Source: Chryseobacterium gleum
GTDB lineage: Bacteria; Bacteroidota; Bacteroidia; Flavobacteriales; BACL11
DNA: 64,000 bases
Assembly (NCBI GenBank): GCA_945865535.1
Contig: CAMBDW010000007.1
Location: 1 to 64,000, forward strand
Direction of reading: 5' to 3'
In this document: piece after piece, positions 35,529-46,406 of the stretch
How positions within the stretch are numbered: position 1 is the stretch's first letter
Layout of the letters: the number at the start of each line of letters is the position of its first letter
Notes under the pieces: model-generated
Database searches by the model: none
The model's input: the letters and a program-made list of their open reading frames with translations, nothing else
Told to the model about the DNA's origin: nothing
Made by a program: the position numbers and the translations under genes

Positions 35529-36397
35529 TAATGTAATAATTTTGTCAGTTCATTTTTTATTGTATTACTTGCCTCAACAAGCGGAAGGCGAACAACTGCT
35601 TTACAAATTCCTAGCATTTCCAAGCATGCTTTTACCCCTACAGGATTTCCCTCTGCATAAAGAGGCCCATAAAAATCATACAATTTATAGTGAATTTGAT
35701 TTGCAAGTTTCTTATGTCCTGATAAACCAAAGGAAACCATATCAGAAAAATCTTTAGGATGCGACTGACCAATTACTGATATTACCCCCTCAGCACCCAT
35801 GTATATCATAGGCAATGTTAATCCATCATCTCCAGAGAGCACCACAAAATCAGCAGGTTTATTTTTTAATATTTTCATAATTTGATCCATATCTCCAGAA
35901 GCCTCTTTTACTCCAACTATATTTTTAAAATCACTAGCCAATCGCACTGTAGTTGCAGCAGATATATTACTTGAAGTTCTTCCAGGAACATTATATACAA
36001 TGATTGGTAGTGGACTAGATTCTGAAATCATTTTATAATGCTGATAAATACCCTCTTGTGAAGGTTTATTATATGCAGGGGAAACCGAAAGAATCGCATC
36101 AACATTCTCTAAATTTGCAGCTTTAATATCAGCAACTACTTGCATAGTGTTATTGCCTCCAATTCCTAAGACAATAGGTAATCTTCCATTATTTATTTTC
36201 TTGCAAAAATCAACCACTTCAATTCTTTCAGATTTTGATAAAGTAGTACTTTCACCAGTAGTGCCCATTAAAACCAAATAATCAACCCCACCATTAATCA
36301 CATGATTTAACAAATTTTCTAATCCTTTATAATCTACCGATTTATCGTTATTAAAAGGGGTAACTAAAGCAACGCCTGTACCTTTAACCTTATCCAT
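35528..36397 (-). CDS. dapA: 4-hydroxy-tetrahydrodipicolinate synthase
   Basis: A 289-residue TIM-barrel aldolase that condenses pyruvate with aspartate semialdehyde in lysine and diaminopimelate synthesis. Motifs: GTGVALVTPF at the start, GTTGESTTLS, YNVPGRTSSN with the reactive Tyr, and the Schiff-base Lys in GVKEASGD. Length is standard. It overlaps the DUF6913 gene by 8 nt and shares a base with the peroxidase gene. Confidence 0.95.
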   Translation of the reverse strand: MDKVKGTGVALVTPFNNDKSVDYKGLENLLNHVINGGVDYLVLMGTTGESTTLSKSERIEVVDFCKKINNGRLPIVLGIGGNNTMQVVADIKAANLENVDAILSVSPAYNKPSQEGIYQHYKMISESSPLPIIVYNVPGRTSSNISAATTVRLASDFKNIVGVKEASGDMDQIMKILKNKPADFVVLSGDDGLTLPMIYMGAEGVISVIGQSHPKDFSDMVSFGLSGHKKLANQIHYKLYDFYGPLYAEGNPVGVKACLEMLGICKAVVRLPLVEASNTIKNELTKLLH

Positions 36398-36940
36398 CTT
36401 TCTTATTAATTAAATTAATATAATGTTTTATTTCATGCATCAATTTTTCCATGCTTTTATCATCTTTTAAAGATAACATCAAATCATAAATTTCATAATT
36501 GTCTTCATAAATTCCTATCTTAAAATGTGCAATTGAACTAGCTACTAAATATTTTATAGGAATAACACTGCTATCACATAAATTGATGAGAATATCATAC
36601 TCCTTTTTAATAAAATTATCAATAATGTAATTTTGTGGTTTATAGTACCAATTCAAATCCTTTTTATAAAAGAAATCATACTGCAACTTAGGGACATGGC
36701 AATAAGATAATTGCTTTGAATTTACAAAGCCCAATGCCTTTACGTCTTTCTTTAAATCAAAAAAATAGGAAACAAAAGGTTTAATTACTTTAATCTGCTC
36801 TTCTGATGTGGCATCATATAAAATACCGATAGATTTTGCATCTTTAAGATTGCAAGCCTCCTTAGTTCGCATATTTGTTTTAAGGTCTCTTTGAAAAACC
36901 CACTTTCCAACTTTTTGTTTTAAATTTTCTATAAATTGCA

Positions 36941-36941
<1 letters not shown>
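36390..36941 (-). CDS. DUF6913 family protein
   Basis: A 183-residue cytoplasmic protein that matches the DUF6913 family by its start (KQKVGKWVFQRDLK), the strand SIGILYDATSEEQIKVIKPF and the DILINLCD tract. The family is Bacteroidota-specific and has no established function. It is wedged between ligA (one shared base) and dapA (8-nt overlap), a linkage I recall as common in flavobacteria. Nothing in the sequence indicates an active site or membrane segment. Confidence 0.75.
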
Positions 36942-39422
<2,481 letters not shown>

Positions 39423-39440
39423 ATCATAATTTTATGTTTT

Positions 39441-39448
39441 CAAAAATA
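39441..39448 (-). promoter_or_regulatory. -7 promoter box of the NTF2-ligA-dapA-gpx operon
   Basis: TATTTTTG on the minus strand matches TAnnTTTG exactly and ends 18 nt before the ATG at 39422. It sits just upstream of the prmC stop side, in a 27-bp gap. Confidence 0.6.
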
Positions 39449-39449
39449 A

Positions 39450-40283
39450 TTATTTCCAAATGGCTTTTATCATTCTATCTCTATCGTTTATATCTTTTTT
39501 CAACTCAATATCAACAAAACCACTCTTAGTCAAAATTACAATTAATTCATTACCAAACTGCTCGTTAATTTCAAAAAACAATTTTCCTCCACTAGTAAGT
39601 GATTTAGTAGCTAAATTAGCAATTTGCTTGTAAAAAATAAGTGGATTTTTATCAGTAACAAAAAGCGCCGAATGAGGTTCGTATGCTAAAACATTCTCCT
39701 GCATTCTTTCTTTTTCAGAATTCAAAACATAAGGCGGATTACTGACAATTAAATTTACTTTAGGAAGTGTTTTTGTTTGCAAAATGTCCTGATGGATAAA
39801 TACTACTTTCACATTATTTAAAACGGCATTCTCTTGAGCTACTTTTAAACCATTTGCTGAAATATCAATTGCAGAAATACTTGCATTAGAATATTTTGCC
39901 AAAGCAATAGCAATACAACCACTACCCGTTCCTATATCTATTGCATACTTAAAATCTTCTTGCAAAATCCAAGCTACTAATTCTTCAGTTTCGGGTCTAG
40001 GGATAAGCGTATATTCATTTACTTTTAATTTAAGCCCATAAAAGGTTGTTTCACCAAGAATGTATTGTAATGGTTTTCTAGTTTTTAAATCCTCAATAAT
40101 TTGTAGGAACTTATCTGATATCTTGACCTCAATTCTTTTATTTGGGTGAATAATACAATCAGAACGATTATAACCTAAAACATGCTCAATACTCAAATAC
40201 GCCCAGCTTATCACTTCTCTTTCTTCAAAAATAGGAGTTAATTCTTTTCTAAAGTAAGGAATGATATTGCTAAGTGTTTCCAT
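39450..40283 (-). CDS. prmC: Release factor glutamine methyltransferase PrmC
   Basis: A 277-residue SAM-dependent methyltransferase that methylates the GGQ glutamine of peptide release factors. The catalytic NPPY motif appears as IVSNPPYV; the SAM-binding loop is AIDIGTGSGCIAIALAK; the N-terminal release-factor-binding helices precede it. It is divergent from ribD with only 34 bp between the two start codons. Its -7 box TACATTTG ends 4 nt before the ATG, so the message is probably leaderless. Confidence 0.93.
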   Translation of the reverse strand: METLSNIIPYFRKELTPIFEEREVISWAYLSIEHVLGYNRSDCIIHPNKRIEVKISDKFLQIIEDLKTRKPLQYILGETTFYGLKLKVNEYTLIPRPETEELVAWILQEDFKYAIDIGTGSGCIAIALAKYSNASISAIDISANGLKVAQENAVLNNVKVVFIHQDILQTKTLPKVNLIVSNPPYVLNSEKERMQENVLAYEPHSALFVTDKNPLIFYKQIANLATKSLTSGGKLFFEINEQFGNELIVILTKSGFVDIELKKDINDRDRMIKAIWK

Positions 40284-40287
40284 ACTA

Positions 40288-40295
40288 CAAATGTA
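40288..40295 (-). promoter_or_regulatory. -7 promoter box of prmC
   Basis: TACATTTG on the minus strand, an exact TAnnTTTG match, with 4 nt between it and the prmC ATG. The only TTTG upstream lies inside ribD (40321-40324), 25 nt away, which is slightly wide for a -33 element. Confidence 0.55.
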
Positions 40296-40305
40296 TTCAA
40301 TTTAG

Positions 40306-40313
40306 TACTTTTG
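40306..40313 (+). promoter_or_regulatory. -7 promoter box of ribD
   Basis: TACTTTTG matches TAnnTTTG with 4 nt before the ribD ATG at 40318. Its -33 region would fall on the first codons of prmC, so the two promoters interleave. Confidence 0.55.
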
Positions 40314-40317
40314 AGCC

Positions 40318-41346
40318 ATGCAAACACAAGAGTTTTTCATCCAAAAATGTTTGGAATTAGCCAGTAAAGGAAAAGGAAATGTATCTCCCAATCCTATGGT
40401 AGGCTGTGTTATTGTTTACAATAATGAAATAATAGGTGAAGGGTATCATGAAAAATATGGATTTTCTCATGCAGAAGTGAATGCAATTGCAAGCGTAAAA
40501 GATAAAAGTTTGCTAAAAAAATCCACGCTTTATGTAAATCTAGAACCTTGTGCTCATTTTGGCAAAACAGCCCCCTGTTCTAATCATATAATTGAATACA
40601 AAATACCAAAAGTAATTATCGGATGTTTAGATACCTATCATAAGGTTTCAGGAAAAGGAATTGAGAAATTGCAAAATGCAGGATTAGAAGTTATTCTTGG
40701 AGTTTTGGAAAAAGAAAGCAGAGAGCTTAATACCAGATTCTTCACTTTTCAGGAAAAGAAAAGGCCCTACATTATATTAAAATGGGCCGAAAGTAAAGAT
40801 GGGTTTATAGCACCTCATAATCAAAGCGAACCTTTTTGGATGACTTCTAGTGAATCTAAGAAAATAGTTCATAAATGGAGAGCAGAAGAAGATGCAATTC
40901 TAGTGGGTAGAATTACCGCTGAAAAAGACAATCCTTCTCTAACAGTTCGTGAAGTAAAAGGAAATCATCCAATACGAATTGTGATTGACAAGGATTTAAA
41001 ACTCTCAAAAGAGTTAAACCTATTCAATAATGAAGCTAGGACTATTGTCTTTAATCACATAAAATCAGATACTCAATCTAATATCAATTACATTAAAATT
41101 AATTTTAATAACTTGATTAAAAATATATTAGAAGAATTATATAAACAAAATATTCAATCTGTTATAATTGAAGGGGGAACAATAACTTTACAATCCTTTA
41201 TTGATATCAGTATGTGGGATGAAGCAAGAATTTTTACTACAAAAGAAAATCTAATTCATGCAGTAAGAGCTCCAAAGATTATAGGAAATACAAGAGAAGA
41301 AGCAGAAATTGGAGTTGATCATCTAAAAATACTTTATAATGATTAA
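40318..41346 (+). CDS. ribD: Bifunctional riboflavin biosynthesis deaminase/reductase RibD
   Basis: A 342-residue enzyme for the second and third steps of riboflavin synthesis. The N-terminal deaminase (1-145) shows the zinc motifs HAEVNAI and PCAHFGKTAPC; the C-terminal NADPH-dependent reductase (about 150-342) shows WAESKDGFIA, EEDAILVGRITAEKDNPSL and IIEGGTITLQSF. The start MQTQEFFIQKCLELA is normal for the family. The 3' end overlaps the DMT transporter gene by 8 nt. Confidence 0.95.
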   Translation: MQTQEFFIQKCLELASKGKGNVSPNPMVGCVIVYNNEIIGEGYHEKYGFSHAEVNAIASVKDKSLLKKSTLYVNLEPCAHFGKTAPCSNHIIEYKIPKVIIGCLDTYHKVSGKGIEKLQNAGLEVILGVLEKESRELNTRFFTFQEKKRPYIILKWAESKDGFIAPHNQSEPFWMTSSESKKIVHKWRAEEDAILVGRITAEKDNPSLTVREVKGNHPIRIVIDKDLKLSKELNLFNNEARTIVFNHIKSDTQSNINYIKINFNNLIKNILEELYKQNIQSVIIEGGTITLQSFIDISMWDEARIFTTKENLIHAVRAPKIIGNTREEAEIGVDHLKILYND

Positions 41347-42199
41347 CATAATTTACACCATACTCCTATTCAATATTTTAATAATTGGATTTAAGATGTT
41401 TCAGAAATATAAAGTTGATAATTTACAAGCATTAATTGCAAACTATCTTACTGGAGCAGTTTGTTCTTATCTTTTTTTAGAAACTAATTTTTCACTTGAT
41501 TACATATTACAAGTTTCTTGGCTATATCATGCAATAATTATCGGTACCCTATTTTTTATTGTATTTAACTTGTATTCATTTGGAATCCAAAAAGTTGGAA
41601 TTTCTATTACTACAGTTGCCAATAAAATGTCATTAATTATTCCTGTTGGTGCAGCACTACTTCTATACCCTAAAAGCAACACTTTTGATCTATTAAAAGG
41701 AATTGCATTTCTCTTAGCTATTATTGGTATTTATTTATCTTCTACAACAGGAGGAAAATTAAATTTTAATAAGAAATATCTTTGGTTAATTGTACTGGTT
41801 TTTATTGGTCAAGGAATTTCTGATGCTATTTTTAATGATTTTGCGCAAAAATTTCCTGAAGAAGGAAGTTATTTGTTTTTTATGGTATTATTCTTTTTTG
41901 CTAGTATTACTGGAATTCTAATTCTGTTAGGGCAATCAATAACATCAAAAAAACCATTACAACTAAAAAATCTTTTTTGGGGAGTTATTTTTGGTGTTCC
42001 TAATTTTTTCTCTCTAGTTTTTTTCTTAAAAGCATTAGAAGATCCTAATATTTCTAGTGCTGAAGTTTTCCCTCTTGTTAGCATGGGGGTTGTGGTTTCT
42101 TCCTCTGTCATTGGTTTACTAATTTTTAAAGAAAAGCTGACTCAAAATAATTGGATTGGTATCTTGCTTTCAATTTGTGCTATTTACTTGTTTTCCTAA
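41339..42199 (+). CDS. DMT/EamA-like multispanning transporter
   Basis: A 286-residue inner-membrane protein with about ten hydrophobic segments in two halves, as in the drug/metabolite transporter superfamily. Repeat signs include KVGISITTVANKMSLIIPVGAALL in the first half and NISSAEVFPLVSMGVVVSSSV in the second, each near the end of its half. The substrate cannot be deduced. It overlaps ribD by 8 nt, which makes export or uptake of a flavin-related or unrelated small metabolite possible but unproven. Confidence 0.75.
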   Translation: MINIIYTILLFNILIIGFKMFQKYKVDNLQALIANYLTGAVCSYLFLETNFSLDYILQVSWLYHAIIIGTLFFIVFNLYSFGIQKVGISITTVANKMSLIIPVGAALLLYPKSNTFDLLKGIAFLLAIIGIYLSSTTGGKLNFNKKYLWLIVLVFIGQGISDAIFNDFAQKFPEEGSYLFFMVLFFFASITGILILLGQSITSKKPLQLKNLFWGVIFGVPNFFSLVFFLKALEDPNISSAEVFPLVSMGVVVSSSVIGLLIFKEKLTQNNWIGILLSICAIYLFS

Positions 42200-42280
42200 T
42201 AATGTTTAATGAACTTATAAAGAAACAGAAAGCGTCTTCAAATAACCTCTAATATTATAAAAATATATCAAAAATAGATA

Positions 42281-43204
42281 ATGAAATTACTAAAACAACT
42301 GTGTGAAATTCACGCTCCTTCAGGAGAAGAGTTTGCTATTACTCAATTCTTATTAAACTACATTGAAAAAAACAAAAAGGATTGGCAAGTAAAACCTATT
42401 TTACACTATGGAGATGGATTTCAGGATAATCTAATTATGGTGTTTGGGGAAAATCCAAAAACTGCAATTTTTGCACATCTAGATTCAATTGGATTTACTG
42501 TAAAATACAATAATGAAATTGTAAAAATTGGAGGCCCTGTAACTACTGAAGGAATTATTTTAGTTGGACAAGATTCAAAAGGTAAAATTCAAGGAAAACT
42601 CATCCATAAAGGCAAAAAAGAAAATCAAAAAATGTTTATTGATTTTCAAAGAGAAATTGATAGAGGAACCTCCCTTACTTTTAAAGTTAATTTTAGAGAA
42701 GATAAGAATTTTATTCAATCTTGTTATATGGATAACCGATTAGGAGTTTGGAACGCATTAGAGGTAGCAAAAACACTTCAAAATGGAATTATTGTTTTCT
42801 CATCTTGGGAAGAGCATGGAGGCGGTTCAGCAGGTTATTTAGGAAAGTTTATTTATGAAACTTACAATGTAAGTCAAGCATTAATTTCTGACATCACTTG
42901 GGTAACTGATGGTGTAAAACACGCAAAAGGTTGCGCTATCTCACTTAGAGATAGTGGAATTCCAAGAAAATCATTTGTAAATAAAATTATAGCTATTGCT
43001 AAGAAATCAACAATACCTTTTCAATTAGAAGTAGAAAATGCCGGAGGATCTGATGGAAATGAATTACAGAAAAGTCATTATCCTTGGGATTGGTGTTTTG
43101 TTGGAGCACCTGAAGAACATGTCCACTCTCCAGATGAAAAAGTACACAAAAAAGATATAACATCTATGATTAATCTTTATAAAGAATTATTGGAAAAACT
43201 TTAA
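42281..43204 (+). CDS. M42-type aminopeptidase
   Basis: A 307-residue cytoplasmic metallopeptidase of the M42/M28 clan. Expected ligands and catalytic residues are visible: His in FAHLDSIGF, Asp in CYMDNRLGVW, the Glu pair in SSWEEHGGGSAG, Asp in ISDITWV, and the late His in EEHVHSPDE. It opens with the clan signature CEIHAPSGEE. It is shorter than classical M42 enzymes of about 350 residues. It lies alone on the plus strand, 81 bp behind the transporter, and converges with the photolyase gene. Confidence 0.85.
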   Translation: MKLLKQLCEIHAPSGEEFAITQFLLNYIEKNKKDWQVKPILHYGDGFQDNLIMVFGENPKTAIFAHLDSIGFTVKYNNEIVKIGGPVTTEGIILVGQDSKGKIQGKLIHKGKKENQKMFIDFQREIDRGTSLTFKVNFREDKNFIQSCYMDNRLGVWNALEVAKTLQNGIIVFSSWEEHGGGSAGYLGKFIYETYNVSQALISDITWVTDGVKHAKGCAISLRDSGIPRKSFVNKIIAIAKKSTIPFQLEVENAGGSDGNELQKSHYPWDWCFVGAPEEHVHSPDEKVHKKDITSMINLYKELLEKL

Positions 43205-43239
43205 CAATAGTAAACTCCAAATTGTTTATTGGTAAATAA

Positions 43240-44520
43240 CTATTCTAAAGCTAATTTATATGCTTGAAGTGCTCTTTTACGAGCAAAATCATGCTCTACA
43301 ATAGATTCAATATAATTTTCTTTATCAAAATCTTTAATCCATCTTTTAATATATATAAAATCTTTATCAAATCTTTTTTGCTGAGTAATTGGATTGAAAA
43401 TTCTAAAATATGGAGCAGAATCACATCCAGTACCTGCTGCCCACTGCCAATTGCCATTATTAGAAGACAACTCATAGTCTAATAGTTTCAAACTAAAATA
43501 TCTTTCGCCCCAACGCCAATCAATCAATAAATGCTTGCATAAAAAACCTGCAACAATCATGCGAGCCCTGTTATGCATATAGCCAGTGATTTTTAATTCT
43601 TGCATTCCAGCATCTACAATTGGATATCCAGTTTTGCCATCACACCAATTTTGAAAATCTTTTTTATCGTTTTTCCATTGTATCTTATCATATTTCTTTT
43701 TAAAATTTGAATTTACCACATATGGGAAGTGAAATAAAATCTGCATAAAAAATTCTCTCCAAATTAATTCTGATAAAAAAGTAGTCTCATTATTTGGTAT
43801 CGAATTAATAACATGCCTTATACTAATAGTTCCAAAGCGAAGATGAACACTTAATGAAGTGCCTGCATTTAAGAAAGGATAATCTCTTTGGCTAGAATAA
43901 TTACGTGTCGATTCCAAGTTAAAATCTACTACTTTAATTTTAGACTTTAGAAAACCAATCTCAGATAATAACGGAAATTGATTCTTAATTTTTAAAAAAT
44001 TAGAAAAATCTAAAAAGATTTCAGTAGAAATAGATGCTTGCTTAAATTTTGAAAGCCATTTATTTTTATAAGCAGTAAAAACAGTATACGGTAAACTATT
44101 TTCTTTTAATATTTCTGTTGGTCCAAATATTACCTGATCTTTATATTGAAAATGGTGCTTCTTCTTTTTTTTCAGCAAATCACTAATTTTTTTATCACGA
44201 TCAATTGCGTAAGGCTCATAATCTAAATTGGAATACAAATTTTCAATCTCATACTCCTTTATTAAATTATTAAATACATTTATAGGCTTACCTTTAATAA
44301 CTAACAATGAAGAATTAACATTATTTAATCTTTTATTTATTTCTTCTAATTTTTGATAAATGAAGCTAATTCTCGCATCATCATTAGGTAAATTTTCTAT
44401 AATATCCTCATCAAAAATAAAGATCCCTAAAACAGGATTTCCTGATGACAAAGCTGAATTAAGTCCAATATTATCATCTAAACGCAAATCCCTTCTAAAC
44501 CAAAAGATATTCGTTTTCAT
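43240..44520 (-). CDS. phr: Deoxyribodipyrimidine photolyase (class I photolyase/cryptochrome family)
   Basis: A 426-residue FAD enzyme that splits UV-induced pyrimidine dimers using light. It opens with the photolyase domain FWFRRDLRLDDN; the FAD-binding half has LSVHLRFGTISIR, ELIWREFFMQ, MRELKITGY-type text (MQELKITGYMHNRARM), and NGNWQWAAGTGCD with electron-transfer tryptophans, then APYFRIFNP. It is 14 nt behind the SDR gene on the same strand, a pairing seen in other bacteria. CPD photolyase versus a DNA-binding cryptochrome cannot be decided by eye. Confidence 0.93.
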   Translation of the reverse strand: MKTNIFWFRRDLRLDDNIGLNSALSSGNPVLGIFIFDEDIIENLPNDDARISFIYQKLEEINKRLNNVNSSLLVIKGKPINVFNNLIKEYEIENLYSNLDYEPYAIDRDKKISDLLKKKKKHHFQYKDQVIFGPTEILKENSLPYTVFTAYKNKWLSKFKQASISTEIFLDFSNFLKIKNQFPLLSEIGFLKSKIKVVDFNLESTRNYSSQRDYPFLNAGTSLSVHLRFGTISIRHVINSIPNNETTFLSELIWREFFMQILFHFPYVVNSNFKKKYDKIQWKNDKKDFQNWCDGKTGYPIVDAGMQELKITGYMHNRARMIVAGFLCKHLLIDWRWGERYFSLKLLDYELSSNNGNWQWAAGTGCDSAPYFRIFNPITQQKRFDKDFIYIKRWIKDFDKENYIESIVEHDFARKRALQAYKLALE

Positions 44521-44534
44521 TTCTAAAGTAAAAA

Positions 44535-45197
44535 TTACAACTTTATTGAGGATATACCACCATCAATATTGAATACCTGACCAGTAACCCAACTCGATTT
44601 TTTAGATAATAAAAATTCTATAGCATATGAAATATCTTTAGCGCTACCAGTAGTTTTTAAAGGATGTCTTTCATTCATCATTTCTTTTTGTTTATCATTT
44701 CTGAAAAACCGTTTAGAAAGCTTAGTATTAATAAGTGATGGAGCAACGCAATTTACTCTAATATTTGGTGACCACTCAGCAGCAAGGCTTCTTGCTAAAG
44801 CCTCTAGAGATGATTTACACATAGCAATTGAAGAATGAAATGGCATTCCTGTGCTTGCCGCTACTGAACTGATAAAAACAATAGATGAGCCAATTGACAA
44901 CTTAGCCTCATAAAATTTTAAAATATTTAAAAGACCCAAAACATTTATATCGTAATCAGATTTAAAATCATTTATTTCTAATTGTCTGAATGGTTTTAAA
45001 ACAATAGTGCCAGGAAAATAAACAATACCATCAAGACTATCTATATCAAGATATGTTAATGGATTCAAAATGTCAAAATTATCTACACAACTAAATAAAG
45101 AATTTGTGCTCAATCTAATAAATTCATATTTATCTGAATAATTATCATATAAATGACAAGCAATATCACTGCTGGCTCCAACTAATAGTATTTTCAT
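44535..45197 (-). CDS. Atypical short-chain dehydrogenase/reductase-like protein
   Basis: A 220-residue Rossmann-fold protein of the SDR family, but atypical. The nucleotide loop is VGASSDIA (6-13) and lacks the usual GIG; the Ser of the triad is at 110-111; and the YxxxK motif reads IAMCK (124-128), so the catalytic Tyr is replaced by Ile while the Lys stays. The C-terminal WVTGQVFNIDGG is standard. It precedes the photolyase gene by 14 nt and probably shares its mRNA. It may be a non-catalytic NAD(P) binder or use another donor such as His121. Confidence 0.8.
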   Translation of the reverse strand: MKILLVGASSDIACHLYDNYSDKYEFIRLSTNSLFSCVDNFDILNPLTYLDIDSLDGIVYFPGTIVLKPFRQLEINDFKSDYDINVLGLLNILKFYEAKLSIGSSIVFISSVAASTGMPFHSSIAMCKSSLEALARSLAAEWSPNIRVNCVAPSLINTKLSKRFFRNDKQKEMMNERHPLKTTGSAKDISYAIEFLLSKKSSWVTGQVFNIDGGISSIKL

Positions 45198-45239
45198 ATT
45201 TTTGACTTATAAAGATAATTTTTAAAATTCTTGTAGCTA

Positions 45240-46310
45240 TTAATAGAATTTAATATCTCTTACAGTGCCATTAACAATAATTGTATCAACAAAAGATGAT
45301 AAATCAAGATTGTATTTATAGATAGAATTTGGAGAATTGACATCATTCATATATAACATTTCATAATACACCGTAGTACTATCGTTTACTTCAAGAGATT
45401 CAATATTTGTATTAATCACGCTAGCATTGACACTCGCTAATGAAGTAACATTTAGAGTGTTTGAATTGAGTTTGTAAACGCCCCCTTCTGCTGTAAAATA
45501 ACATCTACTGTTATCAAAATTACTAATTAAATTTTGGGCGTTATATATTCCTGAAAGAATATCCGTACTATATACTTCATTGCTATATTGATTTATATCA
45601 GATAAAGAAGATGCTGTATTATTATTTGGATTTACTACATCATAAATTCCCTTGCATAATACTATTAATCTTCCAGCCTGTGTAAAAATTGCAGAATTAG
45701 GATTTTCTCCAACTTGAAGACTTCCTTCAAAATTAGCTAATGCTACTAAATTATCTCTAAACTCAATTACTACAACTGTTGAATCTTTTATTTGACTTGA
45801 TAATTCACCTCCATTTAAAACAAATGATTTGTATGAATTGCTTAAAATAAACACTGGACTAGTATTGTCTCCAGTTTCAATATCAGAAGTGATTTCCATA
45901 TTCTTAAGATCAACTACTTTTACTTTTGAATCCCCTTTATCTACTACAAAAAATCTATCATTACTTACAAAATCAAAATCGACAGGATTTACAAATCCAC
46001 TAATCATCCCCTGATGTTCAAATGTTTTTGCATCAACTACAATAATATAATTATCAGCTAAAATATAAGCTTTACCCCCATTGAATTTAATTTTCTTTGG
46101 ATTACTAATTGTGATATTATTAACCGTTTTATAAATCTGATTTATTACTTGTGCTAACGAATCTTTGTAATTATAAAAGCTAACGCCTATATCTGAAACA
46201 ATATACATTCCTTCTCCATAATTTTCATCAAAAATAGGCCCATCAGCCTCATCTTCTTTACATGAAGAAATAAGAAGTGTAGCTATTAGTAAATAATTGA
46301 ATAATTTCAT
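45240..46310 (-). CDS. Surface lipoprotein with a DUF5074/BtuG-like beta-propeller
   Basis: A 356-residue lipoprotein: signal MKLFNYLLIATLLISS then Cys17 followed by KEDEAD, an acidic tract like the Bacteroidota surface-export signal, so it should face outward. The body has propeller strands of the YncE/DUF5074 type (AYILADNYIIVVDAKTFE, DKGDSKVKVVDLKNME, VGENPNSAIFTQAGRLIVLC). This family includes BtuG, the high-affinity B12-capture protein of gut Bacteroides. It lies behind another propeller gene led by a cobalamin riboswitch. The ATG at 46310 is used because the longer frame runs back through a terminator. A weak -7 box lies 15 nt upstream. Confidence 0.75.
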   Translation of the reverse strand: MKLFNYLLIATLLISSCKEDEADGPIFDENYGEGMYIVSDIGVSFYNYKDSLAQVINQIYKTVNNITISNPKKIKFNGGKAYILADNYIIVVDAKTFEHQGMISGFVNPVDFDFVSNDRFFVVDKGDSKVKVVDLKNMEITSDIETGDNTSPVFILSNSYKSFVLNGGELSSQIKDSTVVVIEFRDNLVALANFEGSLQVGENPNSAIFTQAGRLIVLCKGIYDVVNPNNNTASSLSDINQYSNEVYSTDILSGIYNAQNLISNFDNSRCYFTAEGGVYKLNSNTLNVTSLASVNASVINTNIESLEVNDSTTVYYEMLYMNDVNSPNSIYKYNLDLSSFVDTIIVNGTVRDIKFY

Positions 46311-46325
46311 GTTTTTATTTTTTGG

Positions 46326-46333
46326 TAAAGATA
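46326..46333 (-). promoter_or_regulatory. Candidate -7 box of the lipoprotein propeller gene
   Basis: TATCTTTA on the minus strand differs from TAnnTTTG at the last base. It lies between the upstream terminator and the ATG and could give the lipoprotein its own transcript. Confidence 0.35.
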
Positions 46334-46334
46334 A

Positions 46335-46362
46335 AAAAAGCCAAGTAATACTCGGCCTTTTT
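46335..46362 (-). terminator. Terminator between the two propeller genes
   Basis: On the minus strand AAAAAGGCCGAGT pairs with ACTTGGCTTTTT around a 3-nt loop, with one mismatch and one bulge, and runs into a T tract. It should stop most transcripts from the riboswitch-led gene before the lipoprotein gene. Confidence 0.7.
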
Positions 46363-46406
46363 AATTTTAATGATAGAAGATAGTAGATTCTTTGCAAATA
46401 AAAAAT

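Noticed and set aside
43205-43239. Possible hairpin between convergent M42 and photolyase genes
   Set aside because: AATAGT and ACTATT can pair but the loop is long and the stem weak; no T run follows.
46311-46397. Longer start of the lipoprotein propeller
   Set aside because: It would run through the terminator hairpin and mask the lipobox signal; ATG at 46310 gives a standard lipoprotein signal.
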